Below are positions 28,171-43,300 of a stretch of DNA of 64,000 nucleotides, in pieces. Within the stretch, counting starts at the first letter, position 1. The number at the start of each line of letters is the position of its first letter. Origin of the DNA: Hepsetus odoe. Lineage: Eukaryota; Chordata; Actinopteri; Characiformes; Hepsetidae. The position numbers and the translations under genes were made by a program. Under the pieces are notes generated by a model. The model saw nothing but the letters and a program-made list of their open reading frames with translations, did not search any database and had not been told where the DNA came from. The stretch is from the NCBI GenBank assembly GCA_017165825.1, contig CM029378.1, positions 14,395,908 through 14,459,907 on the forward strand, written 5' to 3'.

Positions 28171-31100
28171 GGGCCAATATCCCATTTGCTTTTTCTCTGT
28201 GACCTCGCATCAGGATCAAGTGTATGTGCTGAAGTGAAAATGGCTTAGCGATCAGGCCTTAGGCCAAGCTCTCACACCCCATCCCCTCTAGCCACTTTAT
28301 TACTTCTGAAACTGTATCTACACTTCTGAACGTGTATGAGGCCACACCTTGTTGACCTCCTTACACATTTACACCTGGTTGCCATTCCTAAAGGGAGGGT
28401 GGGGGGAGGGACTAGTTTTCAGAGCTTTATAGATAAATCAAATTGATGCTTTGATTGCCATAGAACTTTCTGCAGAAATTCTTTAAACTTTCAAAATGGT
28501 CTACAAACTCACACAGCTCATTTGCAAATATGTTTCTTTAAAGTAATAGTTGGTGTAATGCTAACATTGGCACTAGATACTAAATAGTAACGGGACAAAT
28601 AATTCCTGTAAAAATACAGCCAATACCCTTCTCAACCTCCTCAGCGCTCGTCCAGCTCTTTACAGCAGAGCAGACTTGTGTATTTGGCTTAGGAAACAGT
28701 ATTAGTACCTCTAGGCTTAGTGGAAATGTGTGTATAATAGATATTTACTCTTCTGTAGACCTTGATTTCATCATTACCTGGTTGTGTTCCATTTTGCTGT
28801 ATCAGAAGAAGAGTCGGAGGACAGGAAATAAGTGAGTCTAATTGAGGGAATGTGGACCAGCTGGTTTAAAGGAACCAGTCAATCTACCCAGTAAGAATTT
28901 GTCTGTTGGCCAGCAGTGGGAATGCTGTGCTTTTAAGCCTGTCAGCTGAAGCAAGGAAGCTGTTGTTTAACACTAAGTAAGCGCTAACCTGGCACTCATG
29001 CTGCTAATGTGACTCCCAGATGTGTCAGAAGAATGTGGTTTGTGGCACAAAAATGGGTGTGGGAGGCTGAGTCTGAGATCAAGTTCAAAGGCCAAGAAAA
29101 AGAGGCAGCTGTCTGAGATGAAATTAAAGGTGCAGCTTATTCTGTTTATACTGAAACTACATGAAAGTTGCTGTCAGCTTATGTTGGAGAATGGTGCATT
29201 ATTTGGGACAGGTATATGGCTTAGTGTCTTTGAAATAAAATAATTTAAGGCAGCCCAAAATCAACATATAATCCAAGCTTTAGCATGTGATAAGTATAAG
29301 AAGCATGGGTCACTACTGAAAATCTAACATCATTTCATATGCAGTAATATTTTTGACATTTATTAGAGTCATTTGCCAATTTTGACAATTACTCAACAAA
29401 GGCGTACAAGGTATATTATTAAAACATCTGTATCGTGAGTATTATCAGTCAGATTTCACACATACTGGTCAATACTCTAATCTCCCACTTGATGTACCAA
29501 TGTAAAACGATTTGCAATACTAAGGTCATAGGATACTGAGTTTCAATATTTTTAAGCCTTGAAAACACAGACTATACAGAGCACTATTTATCACCTTTTG
29601 AAATGATCCACTGCATGAATCGGTTTACTCAGGTAAATAAATATCTGAGGCATTCAAACTTCTTTTGTTCTTTTTTTCTGCTTACTCTACCACTCTCTTT
29701 AAAAAAAAAAAAAATAAATAAATAAAATAAAAATCTTAAATTCACAACCCCTGGAGCTTACAAGGGGTTTACGTGAGGATGCATGCACTTGAATGGTTGC
29801 ACCCAGATGGCTAGTTACGTACTTTTTATCGTTTCAGACCTCTTTATCTGTTGCAGATAGCAGGACACAATGATAAGGAAATCATATCAGCGTCAGAAGA
29901 TATTTGCTTAAAAAGTAAATATTCCACAGATGTATGCACAGAGGAATATATATCGGACCAATTTTTAACAATCAGTTTGTTGTTTGTTGCTTTTTAGAGG
30001 AGCAGAATGTTTAAATGATGCTTAGTTTTTTTTTTCATTTTTTAGAATTTAACATAGTTAATATAAGCTCAGTGAAATAAAAGCAGGTTGAAATTGGAAT
30101 AATCAATAAAAATTAAGTTCTAACTGAAATCTGTTTACATTTAAATTCTGGATTATTTATTTATTCATTCATTCATTTATTCATATTGGCATAATCACAT
30201 ACTGGTGCATCCATTCTTTCTAGTCACATGTTTTATACTCTATTGACATTGTTACATGCTTACCCTTATGGATATATTAGAAGGTTTTTTAAGAGAAGGA
30301 ACAACTCCCTGAGAGGCCTATGCCTTTAGGGAAAATACACCCTGTTAATTGCTGTTTTAGTTATAAAATACGACCTAGATTCCAGATTTTAACATTGAGA
30401 GAAATCTATAGCCTCCCATATAAAGCAGTTGGACCAAACATTGAGTAAAATAGCGGCATCAATTCAACAAACCTTTCAAATGAATGTACGACCTTCTTGC
30501 CAGTCTACTACAGTGAACCGTAGTTCATCTCCTCTCTGATTGAAATCACAGCTGTTTCTAATAATTAACCTATGATTTCAAAATCTAAGAGGAATAAGGC
30601 TACAAATGATTTACTACTACTGTGACACACGCACAAAAATCTATTTGGATACAGAACAGAGACTCAGTTTCAGGTCATACCCAGCATGCACTCTGTTAAG
30701 CTGTAGGCTTGGGTGATAGTGAGTGCTTGATGGTAAATAGTGTGCAAGGGATAAATGTGGATCAAGGAAAGATTATCCTCTCATTGCTGCCATCGTGATA
30801 AAGCAGACCATAGAGCCCTATCTAGAGGTCAAACCTACTGCTTTATATCCCAACCGTTTAAGAGGCCTCCCTGTCCTCCCTAAGAAAACTTTTTAATCAG
30901 TGTCCTAGCTGGGACGGCAGACTTTCACCCTATTTTATCTTTCCTCAGCTTACTCTCTAGCATTCTTTCTGTAATGCACCACCAGACCTCCCCCATCAGC
31001 ACACGCGTACATTCCTGCTTCCTTGTTCTTTTACTGAGGTTTTAACTGATGTCAGGGAATGCTGGTTGAGCTCCACCCTTGTTAACAGTGGACAAATAAC

Positions 31101-34100
31101 CACTAGAGACCCACCCAAACAAGACTGCAAAGCAGTACTTATCGTCAACCAGGCCTGTAATTCCTCTCTAAAAATGGATTGGCTCTCTCATGGCCTTTGG
31201 TTAGGATTTCTTTTCACTTGTCCTAGGTGTGGAAGGGTTAAACTACAGTTTATGGAGAATATGTATGTGTATGTTGTGCTAAAATAAGTACAACCTTTTG
31301 AAAAGGGTCTTTGTATTAAAGCCACAAAAGGTTCTGAAGAAAAATAGAACTTTTATAACAAATATTATTTTCTAGTTAAGTTTATATTATTGTTGTATTA
31401 AAAAAAAAAAAAGCATGCTTTGTACATGCAGTCCTGAAAACACTCAGGAACCCTTATTTTTAGTGTGGGAGAATAAGATAAAGGTCATTCTCTCATGGTG
31501 TCCAGTACTGTAGCTTTGGTGCCATGTTTTCTGGGTCTTAAAACTCTTGTGTTTAAGCACCCTTTTCTTGAGAAGGATCCTACCATTCAAAACTAGTTGA
31601 TTTACTCTGATAATAGAAACTGATTCCAGTTTTTAAACATATCAGTGATCTCAAAGGAAAAGTAAAAAAGATTTGTTTACATTGTACAAACAAAAGATGT
31701 GACACTTTGTAAACTTCAAGAGTTGTTCAGTTTTCAAGAATGCAATAGGAAGTGGTAGAACAAGGCTAAATGACCGTCTGAAAGCCCACGCGTGTAAGAG
31801 CTGAAAGGGAACTAGTCTGAGGCTAAATGCTGAAGTTGCAGACTGTGCAGCACAGCTGGAGGGTGGGGGTGGGTAAGGTGGACCTGGCACAGCCTGACCC
31901 ACAGCATTTATCTGGCAGGGATTTTACGGGAAATGCAGCCAGCAGGAGGGCCTAGGCTGTGCCATCCTGAGCCAGCAAAGACCTGAACAGTATGAATAAA
32001 ACTCAATACATCACTGTCTCATATGTATTTATCTTTATAATTATTGATGTAGACCATATCCCTTTTTTTCCCTGAGAGCCACTTCTGATGTATGAATGGG
32101 ATTTTGTACCAAAAGGCTAATTTATTTTATGGAACCGTTACAATAACATTTTAACAATTTAGTTAATTTTTCGTGATTTGCAAGTCTGAATTGTGTTTAT
32201 TAAAAAAACTTTCCAGGCAGAGACATTGTTTTATGATGAATTAGGTGCATCTAATAAATGTAATGTTTTTTAGGCAGTGTATTTAGAACATGAGTGATCT
32301 TGTATTTTTTGGACATGTGCAGAGAAGAGGAGTATATTGAGAGAAGATTTTATGGATGGAGTTGCCAGGCAAGAGGGAAAAGAGGAAGGCCAGAAAGGAG
32401 GTTTTATGGAGGTAGTGAGAAAGGACATCCAGGCTTTCAGTGTAAAAGAGGAAGATGCAGGGAGAAATGGAAACTGATGGTCTGCTTTGGAGAATGGAAA
32501 CACCTAATGGGAGCACCTGAAAGAAGAAGAGAGAGATTATACATGTAAAAAAATGCATGTATACCTAACCTGAACCAACATCAAACCCCTCACCTGCCCC
32601 TTGTATTCATTTTCTAATTCACGTGCAAGTAAAATTTAATTCATATGCAAGTGAAATGCATTAGGTGGAAGCTTCTGTATCCTTTTCTTCCTTTATTATT
32701 AATAGAAAATCACAGAGACAGATGGGCCTTGTTGATGATCCTTTCCAAACGAGCACTGGGATTCACTTTTCAGTGTTACACGCTCCATTGCTTTTGTTTT
32801 TGCATGCTGCTTCCTTATAACAGAAATTGAAGATGGAAATAAATAATGACATTTATTTATTTATTTATTTATTTTTAAATACACCCAGTCATGAGAAACT
32901 CATTGCCAGCAATTTTATCAGCCTCTTCGTATCTTCTGACAAGATGCTCTGATGGAGCAGATGGTGGATTCTGTATAGAGGTCTGAGTATGCTTCTTATT
33001 ATGCTTCTGATCATTTTAACTTCAGTCCGGTTCCTCAGCTCAGAGTGAGTGAGGGAGTGTACCCTATTCCCTCTGTGTAGGTTGTGTTTTAATAGGAGAA
33101 AGCTGATGGAGGAAATATGCTGAGTAATCATTAAATTCTATGTAAAAATCTTGTGTAAGATATTGCTGGAGTCTAGTATTGCTGTTAGCATGAAGCACAT
33201 TTAAATTTTTCAATTACAGAACATGTGGAAGTCTAAGATGAGATACAATGATGTCACATAATAATCATACCAATTTTCTTTCCAAGGTCATGAACACAAA
33301 ACCTCACTTCTATTTTTTTCTTAAAAGTCTCATTTACAAGGGCACTAAGTGAGTGAAAAACCATAAGCAACTTTCTTGTTTCCACAATGTGGATTTAGTT
33401 TACCCTTAAATTAAACAGCACCGCTTTCAAATGCTTTTTAGTATAATTGGGCTAAATCTGAATGGTCCTTATGATCTCATGTATGCTGCTATTTTCCCTA
33501 AGATTTGTATTTTTGTCTAGTACTACCAAGATAATGCACAGTGCCCCTTGTTTCCTCCCTTTTTTGTTTTGTTTTTACTTAACCCTTATTTTTATTTACC
33601 ATCATGGCAGCTCACTAGGGCAAACTAACTCGTGTGACTGAATCTGTACTACAAGACAAATGAATAATATAGCGATGACCAAGCTACAATAAATGTGACA
33701 CTGTAATTAAACAAGCTCCAATTCCTTGCTCCTATTATGCCGTGCTGTCCTGTAGCATTGCTTGCCTTTGACACTGAGCTGGCCACTGATGTGAGTAGTA
33801 GGTAGGCAAGGCCGCTGTGTGGTGGTGGCCTGTATTTCTCACACACAGGCTTCACATTGACAAGAACAATGGAGCGGGCACCCCGCAGCCTCCCACAGTG
33901 CAGCGGTACACAATAGAGCTTTTAACTCCTACGATCTGTCACACACCAGTTCAGTGTAGTGCTGACATGACAGAACACACACATCACTAGTGCACAATAT
34001 GTGATTTGTTAATTGTTATCAAAGTATTGCTCCTTTTACTGTACAGACAACAGCTTGGTACAGTCGTTCAGTTAATTCTTCAAGTTGATTTACTATATAA

Positions 34101-37100
34101 GCATTAGGATCTGAGCACCTTTGGCAAGGGCCAAATTTTGATGGATAGATGACTGAATGCTGCACGAGACCTGCCTTTTTGGAGGCACTCTAAACCAGTT
34201 GTCTAACCCTTGCCATTTTAATGTATATAAAAATGCCTATAACAACTATGCAACCATGTTAGAATGAATCATGATCCAACACGTGTAAATAATTTTGGTC
34301 AAAATAATGCAGACCAATCTTTAACTGTGCCAAAGATTTTACAGTACATTAACATATTTCAACATATGTCACAGTTATAATATACAGCAGTATAACTGAT
34401 GCATTGAATTTGTCAAACCCCTTTATTTATGATACCAAGGCTGATTTCAAAACCTTGAGGTCAGCTTTTTTTCTTTAGGAGCTAAATAAGAAAAAAAAAA
34501 TAGGGCAATTACAATTAGGGTAATTGAGGCTTGAGATTCATGTTCTTAATTTTCCCCCCACATTGACCAGTTACAGAATCCTGATATTGAACATGGCCCA
34601 GTGTGTGTGCATGACAACAGAAAAAAAGTCAAGGTAGCAAAGGAAGTGCAATACCATGGGCAATGTTCTTCTAAGAAACCTGGGGCCCTGGCATTCTGTG
34701 GATGTTACACTTACATGTACTACTTACCTAAAGTCCTATTACAGACATTGTGCCCCTTCAGGGCAACGGTATTTAGTAATGGCAGTGGCCTTTTTCAGCA
34801 TGATACTGCGAGCTGTCACAGTGCTTCAGCGTGTTCAATGAGGGTTTGAGGAATATGCAAGAGTTGAAGGTGTTTCCTTTGGTCTTCAAATTCACCAGAT
34901 CTGTGGAATCTACGTGAAGAAAAAACAAAAAAAAATAAACAAACGTGTGTGGAATTTGTCAAATGTACTGGACTCTCTAGTGTAGGCAAGCCTAGCCTTA
35001 CAACTTGCAGGATCTGCTTATAAAATAGACCTATTTTTAGTGGATTACAGGGTCCTTCACAATATTTATGTAAAGTGAATCTCTAGAGGATATGCTGGTT
35101 CATCAAAGCTTGGAAAACAAAATCGAGTGTATTGAAGTGCATGCAGGTGCAGTTTAAAGCAGTTGCTTTTTTATTATGTAAACATAATAGGTTGTCAATT
35201 ATTGACTTGGTATACAGAGAAACCTACTCTGAGAACACCTAGGCTTTGTTCTGTATAAATATGTATGGCGATGCCTCAAAATCCTGCTTCCTGACAGGAG
35301 CAGTGTGAGTTTGGCGGAGGCACTTCTGGAGAAGAAAAGAGGGTTTATTCTCAGCATGATCCAGGTCTTCGAAAAGGAGGAAGGAAGTGAGGCTTTTATT
35401 CTCCTGGGGCCTGAGCCCAAAACAGCCTACTCCTTCTGGCCAGCTTCATGATCAACAGCTGGACTATAAACTAGTTTCAGGTCATGAAATTGTGTTCCAT
35501 GCAACAAAACATGTTCCCACCGTCTAAGTACTATATGTCTATCAGCTCTGGCCAAAAGGGGTACTTTGTGTTTCAGCATCTGACAGGTGAAGAATGATTG
35601 TACGGTATATTTTGCTTGTTCATGGTTTATACTGTTTGGCAGAGGTCAGAGTTGGTAGGGACCAGGCATCATAATCAGAAGATTGTGGGTTGGAGTCCCA
35701 CACCAGTATGTTGCGCTGAGATACCCTTGATCAAGATCCCCAGCCGCCAAAAATGCCTGCCCCCAGCTGAGTGGCGTATATGGGTTCAATTCAGAAGAAA
35801 CACTTCAATGTGGCTTACTGAGTGTTTTGCTGTGTATTCACAGTGACAAACAGTCACCTTCATAGTCAGCAGTTTAAAGTCCAAAGTAGCTCAATGTTGT
35901 GGCCCGATTTAAACAATGTTCATATTCACAAACACCCTCAGGAGTGGGAGTGCATTTTTTTCCAGTGTCATAAAAACAGAGGAATCTGATTCAAGTCCTC
36001 CTTATGATTACCAGTTCTTGTGTCGTGTGAAATGATGGCCTGTGGTGAAGTGTTAATTATGTAGCACCCTTTGTCTTGAAATACATTGACCTCTCTGCAC
36101 CTTTTTTTAATGAAGAATTGGAAACAAATTGAGAGAGCTTTTTTCATGTATTTATGGAAACTATTGGCTTTTAGCTTTTAGCAATGTTTGCTTTGAAGTT
36201 ACTCTGCTAAATGCAGCGGTGGCCTAGTGGTTAAGGACTAGATGCGTAATTGGAAGGTTGTGGGTTTGAGTCCCATTCTGATTATCTTGAGGTACCCTTG
36301 AGCAAGGTACTGCACCCATTGCTGCTCCCAGGGCACAGGAAACGTCTGCCCCCGCTGTGCTATGTGTAATGGTTAAATGCAGAGAAGCATTTTGTTTTGA
36401 TTGTGTGCTCTTCGTTTCCAGTGACCTCAAGCAAAATTTGTACAAATGTCTTTAAACGTTTGGTGAATTCTAGCAGTGTCACCCAACACCAAGGTTAATT
36501 AAATTATGTCATTGCTTAATGTCCTTAGTAAAAAAAAATTCTCCATGTTCTGTGTTGATAGAAGGGTTTCGTGTCCTTTATTTACTTGTATGAAAGAGAT
36601 CCAATGACATGCTATGATTCTACTGTAAACAAAGCTTAAACCTCATCTAAACCTGCTTTGTTCCTGGTTTTCAGGGTGCGTAAATGTGTTTGCAATAAAT
36701 GGTTCTCTTTTTGCTTTAACCATTCAGTAATTACTAAGCAAACAACAAATCTCAAACAAAGATCTTGCAAATATATCCCCACATGAGTTATGAATGGACA
36801 AACAAGTTCTTCGAATGACAAAGATCAGAGCCAGTTATTGACCAGATTTTTTTTCCCCATCACAGGTTTGAAAAAGGGCGCATCTATAGCTACATCGGAG
36901 AGGTGGTAGTGTCCGTGAACCCCTATCGTGCCATGAACATCTACGGACGGGACACCATTGAGCAGTACAAAGGGCGAGAGCTATATGAACGGCCCCCACA
37001 CCTCTTTGCCATTGCAGATGCTGCGTACAAAGCCATGAAGAGAAGAAACAAAGACACCTGCATAGTTATCTCAGGTTGGTGATTTTGAGTCACACAAATG

Positions 37101-40100
37101 CAGGGAATGGCAAGTGTGGAACTTTCTTACTGGTGATGAGTTAACACCTCTGGTTATGATACAATACAAAAATGATTCAATACACTCTGATTCGTTTACA
37201 TTTGGCAGATACGATGTTCATGAGTTCTTTTGCAGCCTCCAAAGGAAATGTCCCTCAATTTGAAAAATGTAAAGTAGACTTAAGTACTACCATCAGTTTC
37301 TGCCAGACATGAAGTTATGATCAGCTTATTCACTGTTCAACTTCTAGCTGGTTCAGCACTATCACAGTTCTGATCTAATTCTGAATTAATTCATTACATC
37401 TCTGTGCACTACTTGCATGCGTTTTGTTCTACTGTAATTCCTTCTGTATTGTATTCACATAATGAATAAACCAACCAAAACACACACACTCCCAAAATCT
37501 TAATTCTGTCCTGCTATGCGGCATTGCTGGTTTTCAGTCAGATGAAATGTATTGGGCAAAAACTGAAGCTTACTTTGGACAAATTTGCACATGAGGTAAT
37601 TAGCTGGAAAAGGCAATTGTGCCGAAAGCAGCTGAAGGTAAAAGAGAAAAAGACCAGAAACAAGAGGGTGCATAGAAACAGAGGAATCACAAACAAACCT
37701 TTAATTTTATAGATATATTACATCTTTAAAAATAACAAGCACATCGTCCAACCATCCATTCTCAAAGGTTATCATTCAGAGCCTGACAAAGGCTTCATCC
37801 AAAGAATTAATAAAAGGTTCCATTACTCTCTGCGCTACTTGATTTTGCCTTATTTATAGCCCATGAACTCATTGGATTTATTTTGGTAGCATTGACGAGC
37901 TGGCCACAGATTCAGGAACGCAGATGGGAAAAAAAATGTTAAAAAGCCATCCATTCAGATACAGCTCCAGCTGCTATTTTTCCTTTGATTAACACTGAGA
38001 AATGTCTAGAATAGAAGTGGTTTTATTCTGTTGACAGATAATTTATGTGACAAATATTACATATATTGCAGGATGATTTCACTTTCCATTGTATACATTT
38101 TCAGACTAAAAAACAGAACTAAAAAAACCAACTAAAAGTCTCTTGCCTGTTTTGCATATTTTAAGCCTTTCTGCGAAGCATGGCAGTTTTGGCTTCCAAC
38201 TGCAACCCATGTGCAACGTTATACAGTTTCCACAATCCCGTTATACCAAACCCCTTTTCATTCCCAGTGTGAACATATCATTGAACAATTCAAAAACACA
38301 ACAAAAGGCAAAACTCCTGTTCACCATGGCAGAAATATACATTTAAGCTATTTTACGCCAGCATTCCCAGCCCAAGCCTGTTGTTTTCTTAAACCCCAGT
38401 TTTTATTCATTGTTTTTTTTCTTTTGTATGGTATATTTTTCGAACAACCACAGTCAACACTGTTATGGCCAGCTGGATAAAATGTGATTAGATCTGCGGT
38501 CAGAGGAGAATTGTTCATGGCTGGCGTATGTGTGGTTCAGAAAGGGTGGACCATTCAGGGAATCTACTCACAATCCAGCAATGTCCCTGAGCAAATAGAT
38601 GTGTCTCATTCACTGAGGGTTCCTTTTTGTGAGTGAAAGTATTTGTGGTTAATTCACAAAACTGACTCAGTGGCACAGTGTTACGTGTTTATTTTTCGTC
38701 TGAGAATTTATCCTGAGCTGGGGCACATACCTCAGGGCAAATTGGCTGGAGGGGACTGGGAGTTAACGAAACAGATGCAATTTTGCCTTTCAAGGAAAGC
38801 ACTGATCCCAAGTGACCACAGGTAGTGACTACTATGTGAAAATATTTGGACTATTTAGTGCCACCCAGCGGCTACTGCTGGTATAGACGGATTATTCTGA
38901 CAAAACATCCTGTCAGTCTCAATGCATATTCTGTGCATACTTTTTTTTATTTATTTATTCAGATGTATACATAAGCTTGTTCTTTTGCACAAAGATAGCA
39001 TTTCAATGCTTGGATCTGAAAACAAACACGACTTACATCTTTGGCATATCACTGTATTTTCCCACATTGCAGGGGAGAGTGGAGCTGGAAAAACAGAAGC
39101 CAGTAAATACATTATGCAATACATTGCTGCTATCACCAATCCTAGCCAAAGAGCAGAGGTGGAGAGGTGAGTGAGAAGATATTGTTTTCCCTTTTTACAC
39201 TCCAAAAAAAGGCTACAAAGGGTTCTTTGTGATGCCATAGAAATAGTTTTGGCTAGGTCAGGGACCCTCATTTTAAGGTTACGTCTAAAAGACCCTTTTT
39301 TGTAAGTGAAATGTATACTGTGTAGAACACTTAAGAGAAGCTAGAAAGGAAGCATGGGCTATATGGAAGTATCAGTGGTGCCACCTTTAAAAAAAAAAAA
39401 AAAGACTGGGGAAAATTGTCCATACACTGTGTCTTTATTAAATCCCATGATCAGGATTCATTAAGCAGTCTTTGTGTTTAAAGATGCTGCTGGTTGGTGT
39501 TCTTTAATGATTTAATGACTTAATATAATGTAATTGATCATGATAATAAAACTAGACATATTAAGAAGAAAAGACCTGCCACGGGGTCTTCACTTTAGTT
39601 CATCCTAATGGTTTTCACTGAGGTTAGGGTCGGGGCTTTTTTCAGGCTAGTAAACCTCTTTGACACATGCTGAGGTTTAGGCCAGACGATGTTTGAAAAT
39701 CAGTTATAGAGTCCACAGGACATTGGCAACTTGTGCACTCTGCACCTCAACACTCTGTAGCCGTGCTTTGAAGGTCTGCCACTTTGTGCGTGACTCTGTG
39801 TTTCCCTAACACTTCAACTTTGTAATAATACCTCTTACAGTCGGCCATGGAATATCCAGCAAGGAAAGAAATTTCACAAACTAACTTATTGCAAAGACTC
39901 TTTGAATAATGTTTATAGTCTTTCACAAATGCTTGTAAACCTGACTGTATGGCGAGGTGCATGATTTTATATATTATAATTAAGATGCATCCCAGTAGTT
40001 TTGTCCATTTTGTTTATAAATAAATAAATTAATAAATGTTTATAAACTATTTATTAATAGTTTATTAATAAATAAACAAATAAAACGAGTGTGTCCATTA

Positions 40101-40269
40101 AACTATGTTTCTAAATGAACGAGAGAGTGGGGGAAAACATGCATTTGCACTATAACACATGTGCCCATCGCTACCAAGGTCATAGTTTAGTAGGTTTATT
40201 GGAATAATCATGACAGACCATTTCTATGGTCTGACTGTTGTTAACCCCCCCTCCCTCTCCCACATGCGT

Positions 40270-40338
<69 letters not shown>

Positions 40339-43300
40339 GACCTACTGCATTTGAAGTTATGTATGTATACTGCAAAACCAGGGTAAACATTATTCAGTTT
40401 TTCTTAGCGCTCTATTTGAGTGGATTGGCTCCCTTGGTACTAACAGAAGAAGTCAGCAAAGTTATTCATCATTCAGAAGTCAATAATACATTAGTGTTGG
40501 CCTCAAAGGAAGTGACAGTAATGGAAGTGAAATGTAGGCCAGAGTGAAAATAGCAAAGAGCTGGAAAAGTTGAAAATTAAATGGGTCGTTTTTAGTCAGC
40601 TCAGCTGAGAAGATGGCAAACCACTGTTTTAAGCACTTGGTTTACTCAACTGTATAATTAGAAAAAAAAAAATTGAACAGGAAAATCTGAAAAGTAGAAC
40701 ACACTGTATAAAAGTGAACATGTTTACAAATGTTCTGTCACTTCTTCTGTTAAGCAGTAAAATTTGCAGGCTGTCACCTTTCAAACAGCTTCTCACTTTT
40801 ACAAAAAGTAATACCATATCATTTCCAATTTATGACCAACTTTATTGATATGCCATTATCAGTGTAGTGAAAGGTCAACACTGTATGAAAGATGGGCCAA
40901 AGTGCAGAACAGCTGATTAAAAATGTGGGCCTATTGCTTTCTGTATAGCCAAGGTGCACCTCTACCTTTCATGTAGGCTTTTCATTTAGTGTGTGTGTGT
41001 GTGTAATAGTGAGAGTCCCAGTGGTTATGCAGTCTGTGTGCTGAACGCACTACAGTTTGAACTATGCCGCTCTTTGGTGCTGTGAAAAAAGGGGCTTGGA
41101 GAATCACTTGACCAGGCTAATGTTATTTTAGGGCTTGGACATATAAGCTCATATTGGCTAAGACTGGGACAAATTGCAGTAACTAGCAATCAGACCCAGA
41201 CAGTGGTCAACTCCTCTATAAGAGACAAATAAAAGATCTGCTTATTAATTTTTTTTTTTTTGGTTTGTTTTGCAGAGTGAAAAACATGCTGCTGAAATCC
41301 AACTGTGTCCTGGAGGCTTTTGGAAATGCCAAGACCAACCGCAATGATAACTCAAGCCGCTTCGGAAAATACATGGATATCAACTTTGACTTTAAGGGAG
41401 ATCCCATTGGTGGCCATATCAATAACTACCTGCTGGAGAAGGTAGGCAGGGTTTAAGAAACAACAGATAAATAAAGATACTAGAGCTTCTTTCATTCCTT
41501 TTATTTCCCTTACAAACAGCAAACTTTAACAAATTAATTGGTAAATCAAAAACAAGCTTCTTCCTTCCTTTATTTGTACTGAATCTCAGTTTAACATTCT
41601 GTCTGCTCTTCAGTCTAGAGTGATCTTTCAGCAAGAAGGAGAGAGAAGTTTTCACTCATTTTACCAGGTGAGTAAGGAGCTATACTATAGCGTATAATCA
41701 AGTTTGTTGTTGTGGTTGACTCTGTGTCTAAAGCCTTGTATGACTCACATCAGCCAGATTCTAACAGACCAGTGTTAATGACTGCACATCCATAGCCATC
41801 TACTACAAAAGATGACTCACTTTAATGCTACTGGAAACAAAAGTTTTGAAATGAATTCTCTGGAATGATCTTTTCTAATCCAGCATTACAGCAGTGTAGT
41901 GTGATATCTGGTCTTAGGGGAGCCCAGAGGATTTGCTTATGTGATTACATTTGAAATGTTGACAAAGTAGAGAAAAGATGGACACAGCATAGTGTGTTAT
42001 GGCCACTATTGTCACATGGCTCATTTTCACAAACTTGGGTCCAACATCTTCAACTCATTTCACAGCATGAATCGGAAATGGTTTGATCTGGGTTTCGCTT
42101 TTAAAACCAAGCCATCAATGTAAATGGGTCAAATAAGAAGTGATGCAGTACTGTGCAAAGGTCTGAGCCAAAGCAGTTTTTTAACTTTTTTTTTTCTGGG
42201 CAGTAACAATCCAGGTGTCCACAAATAATACTGAGCTGATTAAACAAATGCATCAACAAACACCAAATTACAACTTAACTGTATTAAATGCATTAGTGTT
42301 GTTGTAATATTAATCTTTTTTTTTTGTTAGCAAGTATGTGCTTACTCCCCACATATGAAGCTCTGTTTGAAATCTTTGTAAATGGAAAACAATCTTTGTT
42401 TTAACCTCTGTTCTTTGTTTAATCCAGCTTGTGAAAGGAGCTCCTGAGTCCCTACTGCGATCTTTGCACATCCAGAAAGACCCTACAGCTTACAATTATA
42501 TTAAAGTTGGAGGAAAAACCAAGGTATTGCATTTAATATTACACTCTTAATAAACATAAAGATGCCGTAAAGGTTTTATGAACAATGGTACATAAGGGGG
42601 CAGCACAGTGGTACAGTGGGTAGCGCTGTCACCTCACAGCAAGAAGGTCCTGGGTTTAATTCCCAGACGGGGTGGTACGGATCTAGGGCGGATTCCTCCC
42701 ATCGTCTAAAGACATGCACATTAGGTGGATTTGAGATGCTAACTTGGCCGTGTGTGTGTGTGTGTGTGTGTGTGTCTGCCCTGTGATGGTCTGGCGACCT
42801 CTCCAGGGTGTTTCCTTACCTTTCACCCTATGAGAGCTGGGATAAGCTCCAGCAACCCTAATTAGGAAAAGCGGCTCAGAAAATGAGTGATAGTGAGTGA
42901 TGAAGTGGTACACAAGGGCTGCCTGTGACTGCCTAAGTATGTGTTTTAAGACTGGGGTTCTTAGCCTAAACTCTTGTCAACTGTATAACATGGTACATAC
43001 TTAAAAAAATCACTCACTCATTCACTTATTTCCATAGCCATAGTCCTGAGTTGGGTCCCTGCGGGTGCTGAAGCCTATTCCAGCTCTCACAGGGTTAAGA
43101 GCAGGTAAACACCCTGGACAGCTCACCATTTCATCACAGGGCAGGCACACAGCGCAATACACTCACACCTAGGTGGCAATTTTAGCATCTCCAATCCACC
43201 TGACATACAAGTCTTTGGATGGTGGGAGGAAACAGGAGCACCAGGAGGAAAACCTCGTAGACACGAAGAACATCCTCATAGAAGGGACCCATGACCCAGC

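Noticed and set aside
33860..34030. SOX-like AACAATGG and TCF-like ATCAAAG motifs suggesting an enhancer
   Set aside because: Such short motifs occur by chance at this density; without conservation data the call cannot be supported.
40272..40336. CRISPR-like or regulatory array
   Set aside because: A plain CA microsatellite in a eukaryotic intron; no repeat-spacer structure exists anywhere in the window.
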